A DNA stretch of 64,000 nucleotides from NCBI GenBank assembly GCA_040216765.1, contig JAVJON010000045.1, positions 62,001 through 126,000 of the forward strand. The letters are read 5' to 3'. Within the stretch, counting starts at the first letter, position 1; each line of letters starts with the position of its first letter. A program made the translations under genes and the position numbers. The stretch comes from Marinibaculum sp040216765. Its GTDB lineage: Bacteria; Pseudomonadota; Alphaproteobacteria; Ferrovibrionales; Ferrovibrionaceae. This document shows, piece by piece, positions 24,906 through 32,867 of the stretch. The notes below the pieces were generated by a model. The model searched no databases. It was not told the DNA's origin and saw only the letters and a program-made list of their open reading frames with translations.

Positions 24906-25973
24906 ATGACCGCAGGCAACGGCCTGGCCACCGCTTTGACGGCGCGGCTGGGCATCGCGCATCCCGTCGTGCAGGCGCCGATGGCCGGCGGCAGCGATAC
25001 ACCGGCCCTGGTGGCCGCCGTGGGCGCGGCCGGCGGCATCGGCTTCCTGGGCAGCGCCTATCGCACGGCCGGGCAGATCCACGAGGCGGCGGCGGCAGTG
25101 CGGGCGCAGACCGGCGCGCCGTTCGGCATCAACCTGTTCGCGCCCACGCCGGCGCCGCCGGCCATGGATCCCACCGCCGCGCTCGACCGGCTGGCGCCCT
25201 ATTTCGAGGAACTCGGCCTGCAGCGCCCGGCTGCGCCCAGCCAGCCGGCGGACGGTTTCCCGGCGCAACTGGAAGCCGCGCTGGACAGCGGCGCCGCCGC
25301 CTTTTCCTTCACCTTCGGCATGCCACCGGCCGACGCACGGGAGGCGATCAAGGCGCGCGGCATGCTGCTGATCGGCACCGCCACCACGGTGGCCGAGGCG
25401 GTGCAGCTGAAGGAGGCCGGCTTCGAGGCGATCGTCGCGCAGGGCGCGGAGGCCGGCGGCCATCGCGGCACCTTCGCCGGCGCCTTCGAAGCCTCGCTGG
25501 TCGGCACCATCGCGCTGGTGCCCCAGGTGGCCGATGCAACCGGCCTGCCGGTGCTGGCTTCGGGCGGGATCATGGACGGCCGTGGCCTGGCGGCGGCCCT
25601 GATGCTGGGGGCGGCCGGCGTGCAGATGGGCACCGCCTTCCTGACCACGGCCGAGTCCGGGGTCCCGGACGCCTATCGCCAGGCGCTTCTGGCGGCGCGG
25701 GAGGACGGCACCCGCCTGACCCGCGCCTTTTCCGGGCGGCCCGCGCGCGGCATCGTGAACCGCATGATGGAGGAGGTGGCGGAGGGCGACATCCTGCCCT
25801 TCCCGCTGCAGAACGGCCTGACCCGGCCGCTGCGCACCGAGGCGGCGCGGCAGGGCCGGGCGGAGTTCCTCTCGCTCTGGGCCGGCCAGGGCGTGCCGAT
25901 GGCACGGCCGCAAAGCGCAGTCGAGCTGGTCGATCGGCTGGTGCGGGAGGCCGGGGCGGCGCTGGGCCGATAG
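24906..25973 (+). CDS. Nitronate monooxygenase (2-nitropropane dioxygenase family)
   Basis: The 355-residue FMN-dependent TIM-barrel protein opens with PVVQAPMAGGSDTPALVAAV and carries the catalytic-loop motif AQGAEAGGHRG, the phosphate-binding LASGGIMDGRGLAAAL and GAAGVQMGTAFLTT, as in class I nitronate monooxygenases. It oxidises alkyl nitronates such as propionate 3-nitronate to carbonyl compounds and nitrite. AGAAGGAG precedes the ATG. Regulation by the upstream LysR protein is suggested by the box at 24811-24829. Related FMN reductases such as FabK share the fold, but the GHRG loop favours this call. Confidence 0.9.
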   Translation: MTAGNGLATALTARLGIAHPVVQAPMAGGSDTPALVAAVGAAGGIGFLGSAYRTAGQIHEAAAAVRAQTGAPFGINLFAPTPAPPAMDPTAALDRLAPYFEELGLQRPAAPSQPADGFPAQLEAALDSGAAAFSFTFGMPPADAREAIKARGMLLIGTATTVAEAVQLKEAGFEAIVAQGAEAGGHRGTFAGAFEASLVGTIALVPQVADATGLPVLASGGIMDGRGLAAALMLGAAGVQMGTAFLTTAESGVPDAYRQALLAAREDGTRLTRAFSGRPARGIVNRMMEEVAEGDILPFPLQNGLTRPLRTEAARQGRAEFLSLWAGQGVPMARPQSAVELVDRLVREAGAALGR

Positions 25974-26123
25974 ACAGGCCGCGACGGCCCGGGCGGGCCC
26001 GGGGCAGGGTACGCGGTAGAGAATGAAGCGGATCGCCCGGACCGCGCGCGCCGGCAGCACGGCCCGGCGCCGGAGACCGGCAGCGCGGCGGGACGGGACC
26101 CCGGCCTGAACGCGAACGATTCT

Positions 26124-26489
26124 CTATCGTCCGCCGTCTGCGCCGTCCTGTTGCGCCGCCTTCTGGAACTGCCGCAGGTCCAGCGGCAGCATCTGGCCCA
26201 TCCAGATGGCGTGGCGGGTATGGTCCACCAGGTCGTCGCCGGTTTCCGGGTGGGTGAAGATGGTCAGGCCGTCGCGATGCAGCGCCAGCCAGGGCACCAC
26301 CGCGCCGAACTGCTCCGGCGGGAAGGCGAGCTGGCAGCTCCAGCAGGGATGCGGCCCTACCAGCTTCTTGTGGAACCGCCCCATCGACAGGCCGAAGCGG
26401 TCGCGCGCCGCCTCGCAGAGCGCCAGGGCCTGGTCGGCGGTCTCCTCGGTGAAATAGACATGGGCATGGAAGTCGACGATCTCGGTCAT
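26124..26489 (-). CDS. DOPA 4,5-dioxygenase-family protein
   Basis: The 121-residue protein has the conserved histidines of the PF08883-type fold: DFHAHVYF at the N-terminus, GPHPCWSCQLAF in the middle and IFTHPETGDDLVDHTRHAIWMG near the end. Eukaryotic homologues make betalain pigments by extradiol cleavage of L-DOPA; the role in bacteria is less clear and probably involves cleavage of some catechol. It is a single-domain protein with its own start and no clear operon partner. The short gap to the convergent nitronate monooxygenase gene shows nothing else. Confidence 0.85.
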   Translation of the reverse strand: MTEIVDFHAHVYFTEETADQALALCEAARDRFGLSMGRFHKKLVGPHPCWSCQLAFPPEQFGAVVPWLALHRDGLTIFTHPETGDDLVDHTRHAIWMGQMLPLDLRQFQKAAQQDGADGGR

Positions 26490-26607
26490 GGGTCCTCGCT
26501 GCCGCCGGTGCAGCAGCGGAGATAGGCCAGTGCAGTGTCCCGGTCAAAGCCTGCTGCGACCGTGCGGGCCCCGGCCGCGACAAGGCGGCCGGGGCGGCAG
26601 GCGGCCC

Positions 26608-27024
26608 TCAGGCCGCCTTGGAGATTTCCACCAGGGCATCGCCGACCTCCGCGGACAGGCCCTGCGCGGCGAGGTCGCCCAGGCTGATCACGCCGGTCAG
26701 CCGCTTGTCCCGGTCGACGACCGGCATGCGCCGCACGGCATTCCGGGCGAGGCTCTCGGCCGCCTCTTCCAGGCTCTGGTCCTCGAACAGATAGAGCACC
26801 TCCTTGCTCATCACGTCGGCGACTGTCGCGATCCGGGGCTCGTGCCCGGCCGCAACGCCGCGGATCACGATGTCGCGGTCGGTGACCGTGCCGGCGAGAC
26901 GATCGTCATCGCCCACCGGCAGGAAGCCGATCCCGCGCTTCTTCATCTCGCGGGCGGCCTCCAGAAGGGTCGTTCCGGGCGAGCAGAGCTCCACCTGGGA
27001 CGTCATCAGTTCCTTGATCTGCAT
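26608..27024 (-). CDS. Tandem CBS-domain protein
   Basis: The 138-residue protein consists of two CBS motifs. The first has IKELMTSQVELCSPGTTLLEAAREM and GFLPVGDDDRLAGTVTDRDIVIRG; the second has VADVMSKEVLYLFEDQSLEEAAESL and RRMPVVDRDKRLTGVISLGDLA. Such Bateman modules bind adenine nucleotides and sense energy state. GGAGGCGAACG precedes the ATG at 27024, excluding the longer upstream reading. Stand-alone CBS proteins are common near stress genes, consistent with the divergent DJ-1-type gene. Confidence 0.9.
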   Translation of the reverse strand: MQIKELMTSQVELCSPGTTLLEAAREMKKRGIGFLPVGDDDRLAGTVTDRDIVIRGVAAGHEPRIATVADVMSKEVLYLFEDQSLEEAAESLARNAVRRMPVVDRDKRLTGVISLGDLAAQGLSAEVGDALVEISKAA

Positions 27025-27223
27025 CGTTCGCCTCCTTGGCGTACGGGGGAATGGCCCGCTCGGGGCGACGCGGCGTGGTCGCACCCGGGCAGGCGTCCGG
27101 TCAACACGCCTTCCCCGCCCCTGTTCCAGGCGCAGCGGGCGGTTCCCCGGGTGGAACCATGCGGCACTGCCGCCGTTGGCAGGGCAGGTCCGCATCCTTC
27201 AACCTGACGGAAGGGACAGCATC

Positions 27224-27808
27224 ATGTCCGCACGGAAGAAGATCGCCATCCTTGCCACCGACGGCTTCGAGCAATCGGAGTTGACGGAACCGCGCCGTGC
27301 CCTGGCGGAAGCCGGCCACGAGGTTGCCGTGGTGTCCTTGGAGACGGGAAAGATACGCGGCGTGAAGGGTCACGAGCCGGGCGACACGGTCGATGTCGAC
27401 CAGGTTCTCGCCGACGTGGCGCCGGACGATTTCGACGCGCTGGTGCTGCCGGGCGGCGTCTACAACCCCGACACCCTGCGCCAGGAAGCGGCAGCCGTGG
27501 CCTTCGCACGCAGCTTCATGGAGGCCGGCAAGACCGTGGCGGCGATCTGCCATGGCCCCTGGCTGCTGGTGGAAGCCGACGTGCTGCGGGGCCGGCGGGC
27601 GACCTCCTTCCCCTCGATCCGCACCGACATGCGCAATGCCGGCGCCAACTGGGTCGATGGCGAGGTCGTGACCGACGGCAACCTGATCACCAGCCGCAGT
27701 CCGGACGACCTGGAAGCGTTCTGCCGCACGACCCTGGAGGCTCTTGCCGATGGCCCGGCGGAGCGGGAAGGGGCAGCGACGGTTCACCCGATCCGGGCGG
27801 GCGCCTGA
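27224..27808 (+). CDS. DJ-1/PfpI family protein (YhbO/YraA-like)
   Basis: The 194-residue protein has the class I glutamine amidotransferase-like fold with the nucleophile elbow AAICHGPWLL (Cys109), an early acidic residue in ATDGFEQSEL (Glu16) and the strand DALVLPGGVYNPD. This is the PfpI/YhbO type of DJ-1 protein, associated with repair of glycated macromolecules or general stress protection. The ATG at 27224 follows GGAAGGGA. It diverges from the CBS-domain gene, and a CaCA exchanger follows 51 bases downstream. Confidence 0.9.
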   Translation: MSARKKIAILATDGFEQSELTEPRRALAEAGHEVAVVSLETGKIRGVKGHEPGDTVDVDQVLADVAPDDFDALVLPGGVYNPDTLRQEAAAVAFARSFMEAGKTVAAICHGPWLLVEADVLRGRRATSFPSIRTDMRNAGANWVDGEVVTDGNLITSRSPDDLEAFCRTTLEALADGPAEREGAATVHPIRAGA

Positions 27809-27859
27809 ACGGACTCGCAGACGTTCGACTGACAGCCCCCGCGCCGGCCAGACGGCGAC

Positions 27860-28900
27860 GTGCCGGATCTCTCCGCGCTGCCCCTGCCCGCGGCGCTCGC
27901 CCTGTTCGGCGGTGCCGCTGTCCTGGTCCTTCTGGCCGGTGTCCGGCTCACCCGGCTGGCCGACCGGCTGGCGGACCTGTCGGGGTGGGGCGAGGCGATC
28001 GTCGGCGGCGTGGTGCTGGGGGCGGTCACCTCGCTCGCCGGCGGCGTCACGTCGGTCACCGCGGCGGCGGGCGGCCATGCCGAACTCGCGGTCTCGAACG
28101 CCGTCGGCGGCATCGCCGCACAGACCCTGTTCCTGGTGGTCGCCGACTGGAGCTACCGGCGGGTCAACCTGGAGCATGCCGCCGCCTCGCTGCCCAACAT
28201 GGTCAATGGCGTCACCCTGTTCGCGATGCTGGCGGTGCTTCTGCTGGCGCGCCAGGTGGCGCCGGTCACCGTCTGGGGCGTGCACCCGGCCAGCCTTGCC
28301 CTGGTCGCGATCTATGGCGGCGGGATCGCCCTGGCACGGCGCAGCCGCGCGCAGCCGATGTGGCGGCCACGCCAGACCCGGGAAACCCGCGAGGATTTGC
28401 CCGACGAGGCACCGGCCGGAAGCTCGTTGTGGCAGGTGGCGGGCGCGGTCGCGCTGCTGGGGGTGCTGGTCGGCGCGGCCGGCTATGTCATCGCGCAGAC
28501 GGGACTGGCGATCGCGGCGCAGACCGGCCTGTCGGAAGGGATCGTCGGCACCCTGCTGACCTCGGTGGCGACCTCCACGCCGGAACTGGTCACCACCATC
28601 GCCGCGGTGCGGCGCGGCGCACTGACCCTGGCCTTCGGCGGCATCGTCGGCGGCAACACGTTCGACATCCTGTTCACCGCCTTCGCGGACATCGCCGATC
28701 CCGGCTCGATCTACCACGCGATGGCGGGAGAGCAGGTCTTCGTCATCCTGCTCACCATCGTGATGACCGCGGTGCTGCTGCTCGGCCTGATACAGCGCGA
28801 ACGCCACGGCATCGGCAATATCGGCTTCGAGAGCGTCCTGCTGGTGCTGCTCTACTGCGGCGGCATGGCGCTGCTGCTGGGCGGGGCGGTGAACGGCTGA
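27860..28900 (+). CDS. CaCA-family cation exchanger with a degenerate first repeat
   Basis: The 346-residue membrane protein shows the two inverted alpha-repeats of the Na+/Ca2+ exchanger superfamily. The second is normal (LLTSVATSTPELVTTIAAV, GGIVGGNTFDILF). The first, VTSLAGGVTSVTAAAGGHAELAVSNAVGG, lacks the usual G-T-S-x-P-E core and its glutamate. Calcium transport may therefore be altered or the ion may be different. It begins with GTG at 27860. Two conventional relatives are at 54678-55673 and 57842-58798. A loop of about 40 hydrophilic residues joins the halves. Confidence 0.82.
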   Translation: MPDLSALPLPAALALFGGAAVLVLLAGVRLTRLADRLADLSGWGEAIVGGVVLGAVTSLAGGVTSVTAAAGGHAELAVSNAVGGIAAQTLFLVVADWSYRRVNLEHAAASLPNMVNGVTLFAMLAVLLLARQVAPVTVWGVHPASLALVAIYGGGIALARRSRAQPMWRPRQTRETREDLPDEAPAGSSLWQVAGAVALLGVLVGAAGYVIAQTGLAIAAQTGLSEGIVGTLLTSVATSTPELVTTIAAVRRGALTLAFGGIVGGNTFDILFTAFADIADPGSIYHAMAGEQVFVILLTIVMTAVLLLGLIQRERHGIGNIGFESVLLVLLYCGGMALLLGGAVNG

Positions 28901-28949
28901 TCCCGCCGGCGCGGCCGCTGCGGTCGCTACGAGACGATCGTGAGGCCGC

Positions 28950-29600
28950 CTAAATCGCCGCCAGGGCGACATCGCCCAGCACGGCCGAAAAATGGCAGGC
29001 AGCGGCGGCCAGGACGAAGACGTGCCAGATCGCCGTCTGGAACGGCAGCCGCTCCCAGCGGTAGAACAGCACACCCACGGTGTAGAGCAGCCCGCCGATC
29101 CCCAGCAGCAGCAGGCCGGCCATCGAGACGGCCGACAGGAGCGGCTCCAGTGCCACCAGCACGGTCCAGCCCAGCAGCAGGTAGGCGGGGACCGACCAGC
29201 GCTCGAATCGCTCCGCCAGGAACAGCTTGGCGGCGACGCCAGCCAGCGCGATGGTCCAGACGAAGCCCAGCAGGCCCCAGCCCCAGGGGCCCGGCAGGCT
29301 GATCATCGCGAAAGGGGTGTAGGTGCCGGCGATCATCACGAAGATCGCCGCATGGTCGATCCGCCGCAGCCAGCGCTTGCGCCTCGGCGACCGGCTCAGG
29401 TTGTAGGCGGCCGAGCAGCCCAGCATCGTCATCAGTCCGGCGCCATAGACCGCCAGCGCGACATCGAGCTGTGCATCCCCGGCCGGTACGGCGACCACCG
29501 CCAGGGCGATGCAGGCGGCCAGACCGCAGGCCAGGCCGACGGCATGCACGACTGTGTCGGCGATCCGTTCCGGGCGGGTCGGGGCACGGCCTTTCACCAT
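28950..29600 (-). CDS. Hemolysin III / PAQR-family membrane protein
   Basis: The 216-residue protein has seven predicted membrane segments and the family motifs: SAAYNLS, then RRIDHAAIFVMIAGTYTPF, and IWHVFVLAAAACHF near the C-terminus. The His/Asp cluster is that of the metal-dependent hydrolase-like PAQR fold. Despite the name, most bacterial members are not proven haemolysins. The ATG at 29600 is preferred over GTG at 29609, which sits too close to the AGGGAG ribosome site. Confidence 0.9.
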   Translation of the reverse strand: MVKGRAPTRPERIADTVVHAVGLACGLAACIALAVVAVPAGDAQLDVALAVYGAGLMTMLGCSAAYNLSRSPRRKRWLRRIDHAAIFVMIAGTYTPFAMISLPGPWGWGLLGFVWTIALAGVAAKLFLAERFERWSVPAYLLLGWTVLVALEPLLSAVSMAGLLLLGIGGLLYTVGVLFYRWERLPFQTAIWHVFVLAAAACHFSAVLGDVALAAI

Positions 29601-29667
29601 GGCGGGCACTCCCTTGCGGCCCGCCGATCATCGCCGGCCGGCACCACTGCCGGCAAGGCTGCCCCGG

Positions 29668-29856
29668 TCACGAGCCGGACTTGTGCTCCGGCTTGCCCTT
29701 GCGGCTGCCCTCGGCGAAATCCTCCAGTTGCGACTCGCTCATGGACTCGTACATGGATTTCGAGGCCCCCTTCAGGGAACTCACCTTCTGCTCGCCGCGC
29801 TTGGCGGACAGCGCGGCACCCGCCGCCTTCTGCTGGCTCTTCGATTTTGCAGGCAT
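29668..29856 (-). CDS. DUF3008-family small protein
   Basis: The 62-residue, very hydrophilic protein starts MPAKSKSQQKAAGAAL and continues with LKGASKSMYESMSESQLEDF and a lysine-rich tail, as in the DUF3008 family. Such proteins are abundant in alphaproteobacteria near stress genes, with no established function. It lies alone between the hemolysin III and antiporter genes on the same strand. Confidence 0.85.
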   Translation of the reverse strand: MPAKSKSQQKAAGAALSAKRGEQKVSSLKGASKSMYESMSESQLEDFAEGSRKGKPEHKSGS

Positions 29857-29942
29857 GACCTGTCTCCCGGTTGTTCGCTGCACCGCTGGAAACACCGGAA
29901 GGCCCGCGTCGGTTCGAGCGGCGGGGCATGATGCCTTGCGAC

Positions 29943-31259
29943 CTATCTGCCGTTGCGGCCGCCTTCGCCATTGCCGTAGCGGTGACGCACCCGCATCTCG
30001 CTCACCGGCCGATGCTCCGGCCCGGGCGGCCTGTCGCGGTCCAGCCTGCCCTGCATCAGGCGCCCATAGGCCCGCGCCAGCGGCGCGGCGCTGATGCCGT
30101 GGAGCAGCACGCTGAGCGCGACGGTGACGACGGTGATCGCCAGCAATTCCTGCGCCCGCGCCAGGTCGTAGCGTTCCACGATCAGCAGGGCGAACAGGAT
30201 CGAAGCCAGGCCGCGCGGCCCGAACCACCCCAGGAAGCCGGTCGTGCCCAACGCGACGCCGGACCCCAGAAGCGAGAGCGCGACCGGCACCATCCGCAGG
30301 ACCGTCAGGCTCAGCACGGCATAGGCCAGGATTGTCCAGGAGAGGTGGGGCAACGCCTCCGGCAGCATCGCGGCACCGAACACCAGGAAGGTCAGCAGGG
30401 TCAGGAACTGGCCCTCGCTTTCCATGAACGCGTAGATGAAATCGCCCCGCACCCGGATCGCGTGACCGAAGGCGAGGCCGGCGGCGAAGGCGGCGATGAA
30501 GCCGTTGCCGCCCACGCGCTCCGCCAGGGCAAAGGCCAACACGGCGAGCGCAAGGCTTGCCAGGCCCTGGAAGCCGTCCGTCATCCAGCCGCGCTGCGAG
30601 GCGGCATCGATCAGGCGCGCCCCGGCCCAGCCCACCAGGCCGCCGACGAGCGGCCCCAGGACGACCTGCGCCAGCGCGAACCGGACCAGGTCGGCGGTCC
30701 CCGACACGCCAGCCACCGCCTCCGCCGCCGGCCCGCCGACCCAGAGCGCGCAGACCAGGACCAGCGGCAGGACCAGCCCGTCGTTCAGGCCGCTTTCCAC
30801 GTTCAGTGCCTGGCGGATCCGCACCGGCACCAGGGCGCTGGACACCACCGCCAGGCCGAGCGCGGCATCCGTCGGCGCCAGGATGGCACCGAGCAATGCG
30901 GCCTCCGCCAGGGTGAATTGCGGGAACAGCAGGAGTGCCGCCGCGGCACCGGCCGCGACCGTCAGCGGCAGGCCGAACAGCAGCATCCGCAGCGGCAGGG
31001 TATGGTCGGCGACCAGCCGGCCCAGGTCGATCCGCGATGCGTCGGTGAACAGCACCAGGATCAGGGTCGCCTCGGCGACCAGATGGATGACGCCCTGCTC
31101 GGGCCGGATCTCCGCGATCCCCAGGCCGCCATCGCCGACCGCCAGGCCGAAGGCGACGAACAGCAGCGGCAGGGTCAGCATGCCGCCCTGCAGGCGCCGC
31201 GACAGCAGCCCATAGGCCGCCACCGCCAGCGCCACCAGGATCAGCGCGTCCTCGTCCAA
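29943..31259 (-). CDS. NhaP-type sodium/proton antiporter (CPA1)
   Basis: The 438-residue protein has about twelve membrane helices and the CPA1 signature: ILVLFTDASRIDLGRL, GAILAPTDAALGLAVVSS and ALNVESGLNDGLVLPLVL, which contain the ion-binding acidic pair. It exchanges a monovalent cation for protons across the inner membrane. It appears to begin with TTG at 31259, preceded by GGGGAGGGG; no better-placed ATG exists before the first helix. It ends with a basic cytoplasmic tail. Confidence 0.87.
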   Translation of the reverse strand: MDEDALILVALAVAAYGLLSRRLQGGMLTLPLLFVAFGLAVGDGGLGIAEIRPEQGVIHLVAEATLILVLFTDASRIDLGRLVADHTLPLRMLLFGLPLTVAAGAAAALLLFPQFTLAEAALLGAILAPTDAALGLAVVSSALVPVRIRQALNVESGLNDGLVLPLVLVCALWVGGPAAEAVAGVSGTADLVRFALAQVVLGPLVGGLVGWAGARLIDAASQRGWMTDGFQGLASLALAVLAFALAERVGGNGFIAAFAAGLAFGHAIRVRGDFIYAFMESEGQFLTLLTFLVFGAAMLPEALPHLSWTILAYAVLSLTVLRMVPVALSLLGSGVALGTTGFLGWFGPRGLASILFALLIVERYDLARAQELLAITVVTVALSVLLHGISAAPLARAYGRLMQGRLDRDRPPGPEHRPVSEMRVRHRYGNGEGGRNGR

Positions 31260-31462
31260 TGCCGCCCCTCCCCAGCTCCGTCGAACAGGGCTGCAGGATG
31301 GAACGGCGGGCGGCGGCCCTCAAGCAGCCGGGTAACCCCCCGCCGGCGTGGGATGCGTCCCGGCCCGGAAGCCGGAACCGCCGCCGCGGCCCGGCCGGAC
31401 GCCACATGGCGCCTGCGGACTGGCCGACGCGCGACGGGGGGAGAAGGCTTTCCGGCGCTCCG

Positions 31463-31594
31463 CTACCAGATCCAGCCCCAGCTGACGCCGGCGGACAGGG
31501 CCTGCAGTTCGCTTGCCTTCATCGGCGCGGCGCGGCCATCCTTGGTCTTGCTGTTCTCGGATGCCGTCTTGGTCGCGGTGCCGGTCCTGGTCAT
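31463..31594 (-). CDS. Candidate bacteriocin-like precursor peptide, double-glycine-type leader, core VSWGWIW
   Basis: A 43-codon gene with GGGAGA about 8 bases before its ATG. The first 24 residues are polar (MTRTGTATKTASENSKTK). Then MKASELQALSAG fits the C39-cleaved leader consensus position by position: Glu-Leu at -8/-7, Leu at -4, Ala-Gly at -2/-1. What remains after cleavage is VSWGWIW, three tryptophans in seven residues. It faces away from, and lies about 220 bases before, an adaptor and C39-peptidase exporter that are otherwise without a substrate. An in-frame ATG at 31609 would add five residues but has no ribosome site. I know of no named family with this tail. Very short frames can occur by chance, so the evidence is the leader match plus context. 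Confidence 0.6.
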   Translation of the reverse strand: MTRTGTATKTASENSKTKDGRAAPMKASELQALSAGVSWGWIW

Positions 31595-31810
31595 GGTCCT
31601 GTCTCCCATATTGTGGCGTCGCATCGCGATCGCCGGGTCCCTGGTTTGCGGGTCGGCGGATGATCGCCGCCCCATGAGTGTAATTAGGTGGCCGAGTATG
31701 TCGGCTTTCGGGCGGCGACGTTTCCGAAGCTGCGCCAATCGCGGCACCGGCGATGGCAAGGCCGGAGCGGGACTGCTATCACCGCAGGTCTGTGCCACCT
31801 CTCCCCGGTC

Positions 31811-32842
31811 ATGCCTGCCGCCATGCCAGAAGAGCCGGATCCACCCGTCGCCGACAGCCGCCCTCCGCAGGCGCAACCCGCCGCGCCGGACCGCCGCCGC
31901 GCGGCGCGAGAGGGGCTGGACACGCGGGTCGCGCTGGTGCCGGCCGGCGCGCTGTTCATGGCGGGCGCCGCGGCACTGGTGCTGGTTGCGGCGCTTGGCT
32001 GGGCCTTCCTCGGCACGGTCCGCGACACCGCCGCCGGGACCGGCCTGATCCTGCAACAGGGCGAAAGTTTCCATCCTGTGCAGGGTCTGGCGAACGGCCT
32101 GGTCGCCGGGATCCATGCCGCGCCGGGCGATCAGGTGGCTGTCGGCGATCTGCTGGTCACCCTGCGCGACCCGCTGGCGGAGGCACGGCTCGCCCTGTCC
32201 CGCGGCCGGATCGAGGACCTTGCCGCCGCCCTGCGGGACGGCCGCGGCGATGAAGGCGCCCTGCGCGCGGCGCTGGCGGAGCAGTCGGCCATCCAGCGGC
32301 GGCTGCAGGCGGAGTACGAGGCGATGCGCCGCATCGCCGCTCCGGTGACGGGCCGGGTCGAGGAACTGCGTGTGGCGGTCGGCCAGGCCGCGGATCGCGA
32401 GTCCGTCCTGCTGACATTGGCCGCCGGCGCCACGCCACCCGCCGCGCGCGAGCTTCTCGGCTTCCTGGCAACGTCCGACGCGCCGCGGGTGCGCGCAGGC
32501 ATGCCCGCGCGGGTGTCCCCGGTCACCGTGCCGGATGCCGCCTATGGGGCGATTCCCGGAACGGTGGCCACGGTGTCCGACCTGCCGGTGTCGCGGGCGG
32601 CAATCGCCACCCTGCTGCAGGATCCGGACCGGGCCGCAGCGCTGACCGCCCGCGGCGAACCCTATCTCGTGCGCATCCGCCTGCAGGAAGATCCGGCAAC
32701 GCCGAGCGGCTTCGCCTGGACGACGGGCAATGGCCCTCCCTGGCCCGTCGGAATCGGCATCGCCGCCACGGTGGAGGTGGTGGTGGAGGAGCAGGCGCCG
32801 ATCGACCTGCTGCTGCCGGTGCTGCGGGACCTCGTCCCGTGA
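31811..32842 (+). CDS. NHLM-type bacteriocin secretion adaptor (HlyD-like)
   Basis: The roughly 343-residue protein has a cytoplasmic proline-rich N-terminus, a single membrane helix (about residues 43-66, LFMAGAAALVLVAALGWAFLG) and a HlyD-type periplasmic part. That part contains the lipoyl half-motif GLVAGIHAAPGDQVAVGDLLVTL, a coiled helix pair and the return half APVTGRVEELRVAVGQ. It would link the ABC exporters to the outside. It is shorter than most NHLM adaptors. The start is uncertain: ATG at 31811 or 31823, neither with a good ribosome site; a GTG at 31688 is also in frame. It is followed within 26 bases by the peptidase exporter. Confidence 0.78.
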   Translation: MPAAMPEEPDPPVADSRPPQAQPAAPDRRRAAREGLDTRVALVPAGALFMAGAAALVLVAALGWAFLGTVRDTAAGTGLILQQGESFHPVQGLANGLVAGIHAAPGDQVAVGDLLVTLRDPLAEARLALSRGRIEDLAAALRDGRGDEGALRAALAEQSAIQRRLQAEYEAMRRIAAPVTGRVEELRVAVGQAADRESVLLTLAAGATPPAARELLGFLATSDAPRVRAGMPARVSPVTVPDAAYGAIPGTVATVSDLPVSRAAIATLLQDPDRAAALTARGEPYLVRIRLQEDPATPSGFAWTTGNGPPWPVGIGIAATVEVVVEEQAPIDLLLPVLRDLVP

Positions 32843-32867
32843 CCGGCCGGCCGCCGACGCCCGCGCA

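Noticed and set aside
26017..26126. TAGAGAAT and ATTCTCTA as a long-range inverted repeat between the monooxygenase and DOPA dioxygenase genes
   Set aside because: Only 8 bp arms nearly 100 bases apart; likely chance.
29668..29856. The DUF3008 protein as an exporter substrate
   Set aside because: It matches a known family, has no double-glycine-type leader and is separated from the export cassette by the antiporter.
31259..31663. A plus-strand 134-codon frame before the NHLM adaptor
   Set aside because: No ribosome site, antisense to the small peptide gene and of shadow-like composition; kept as non-coding.
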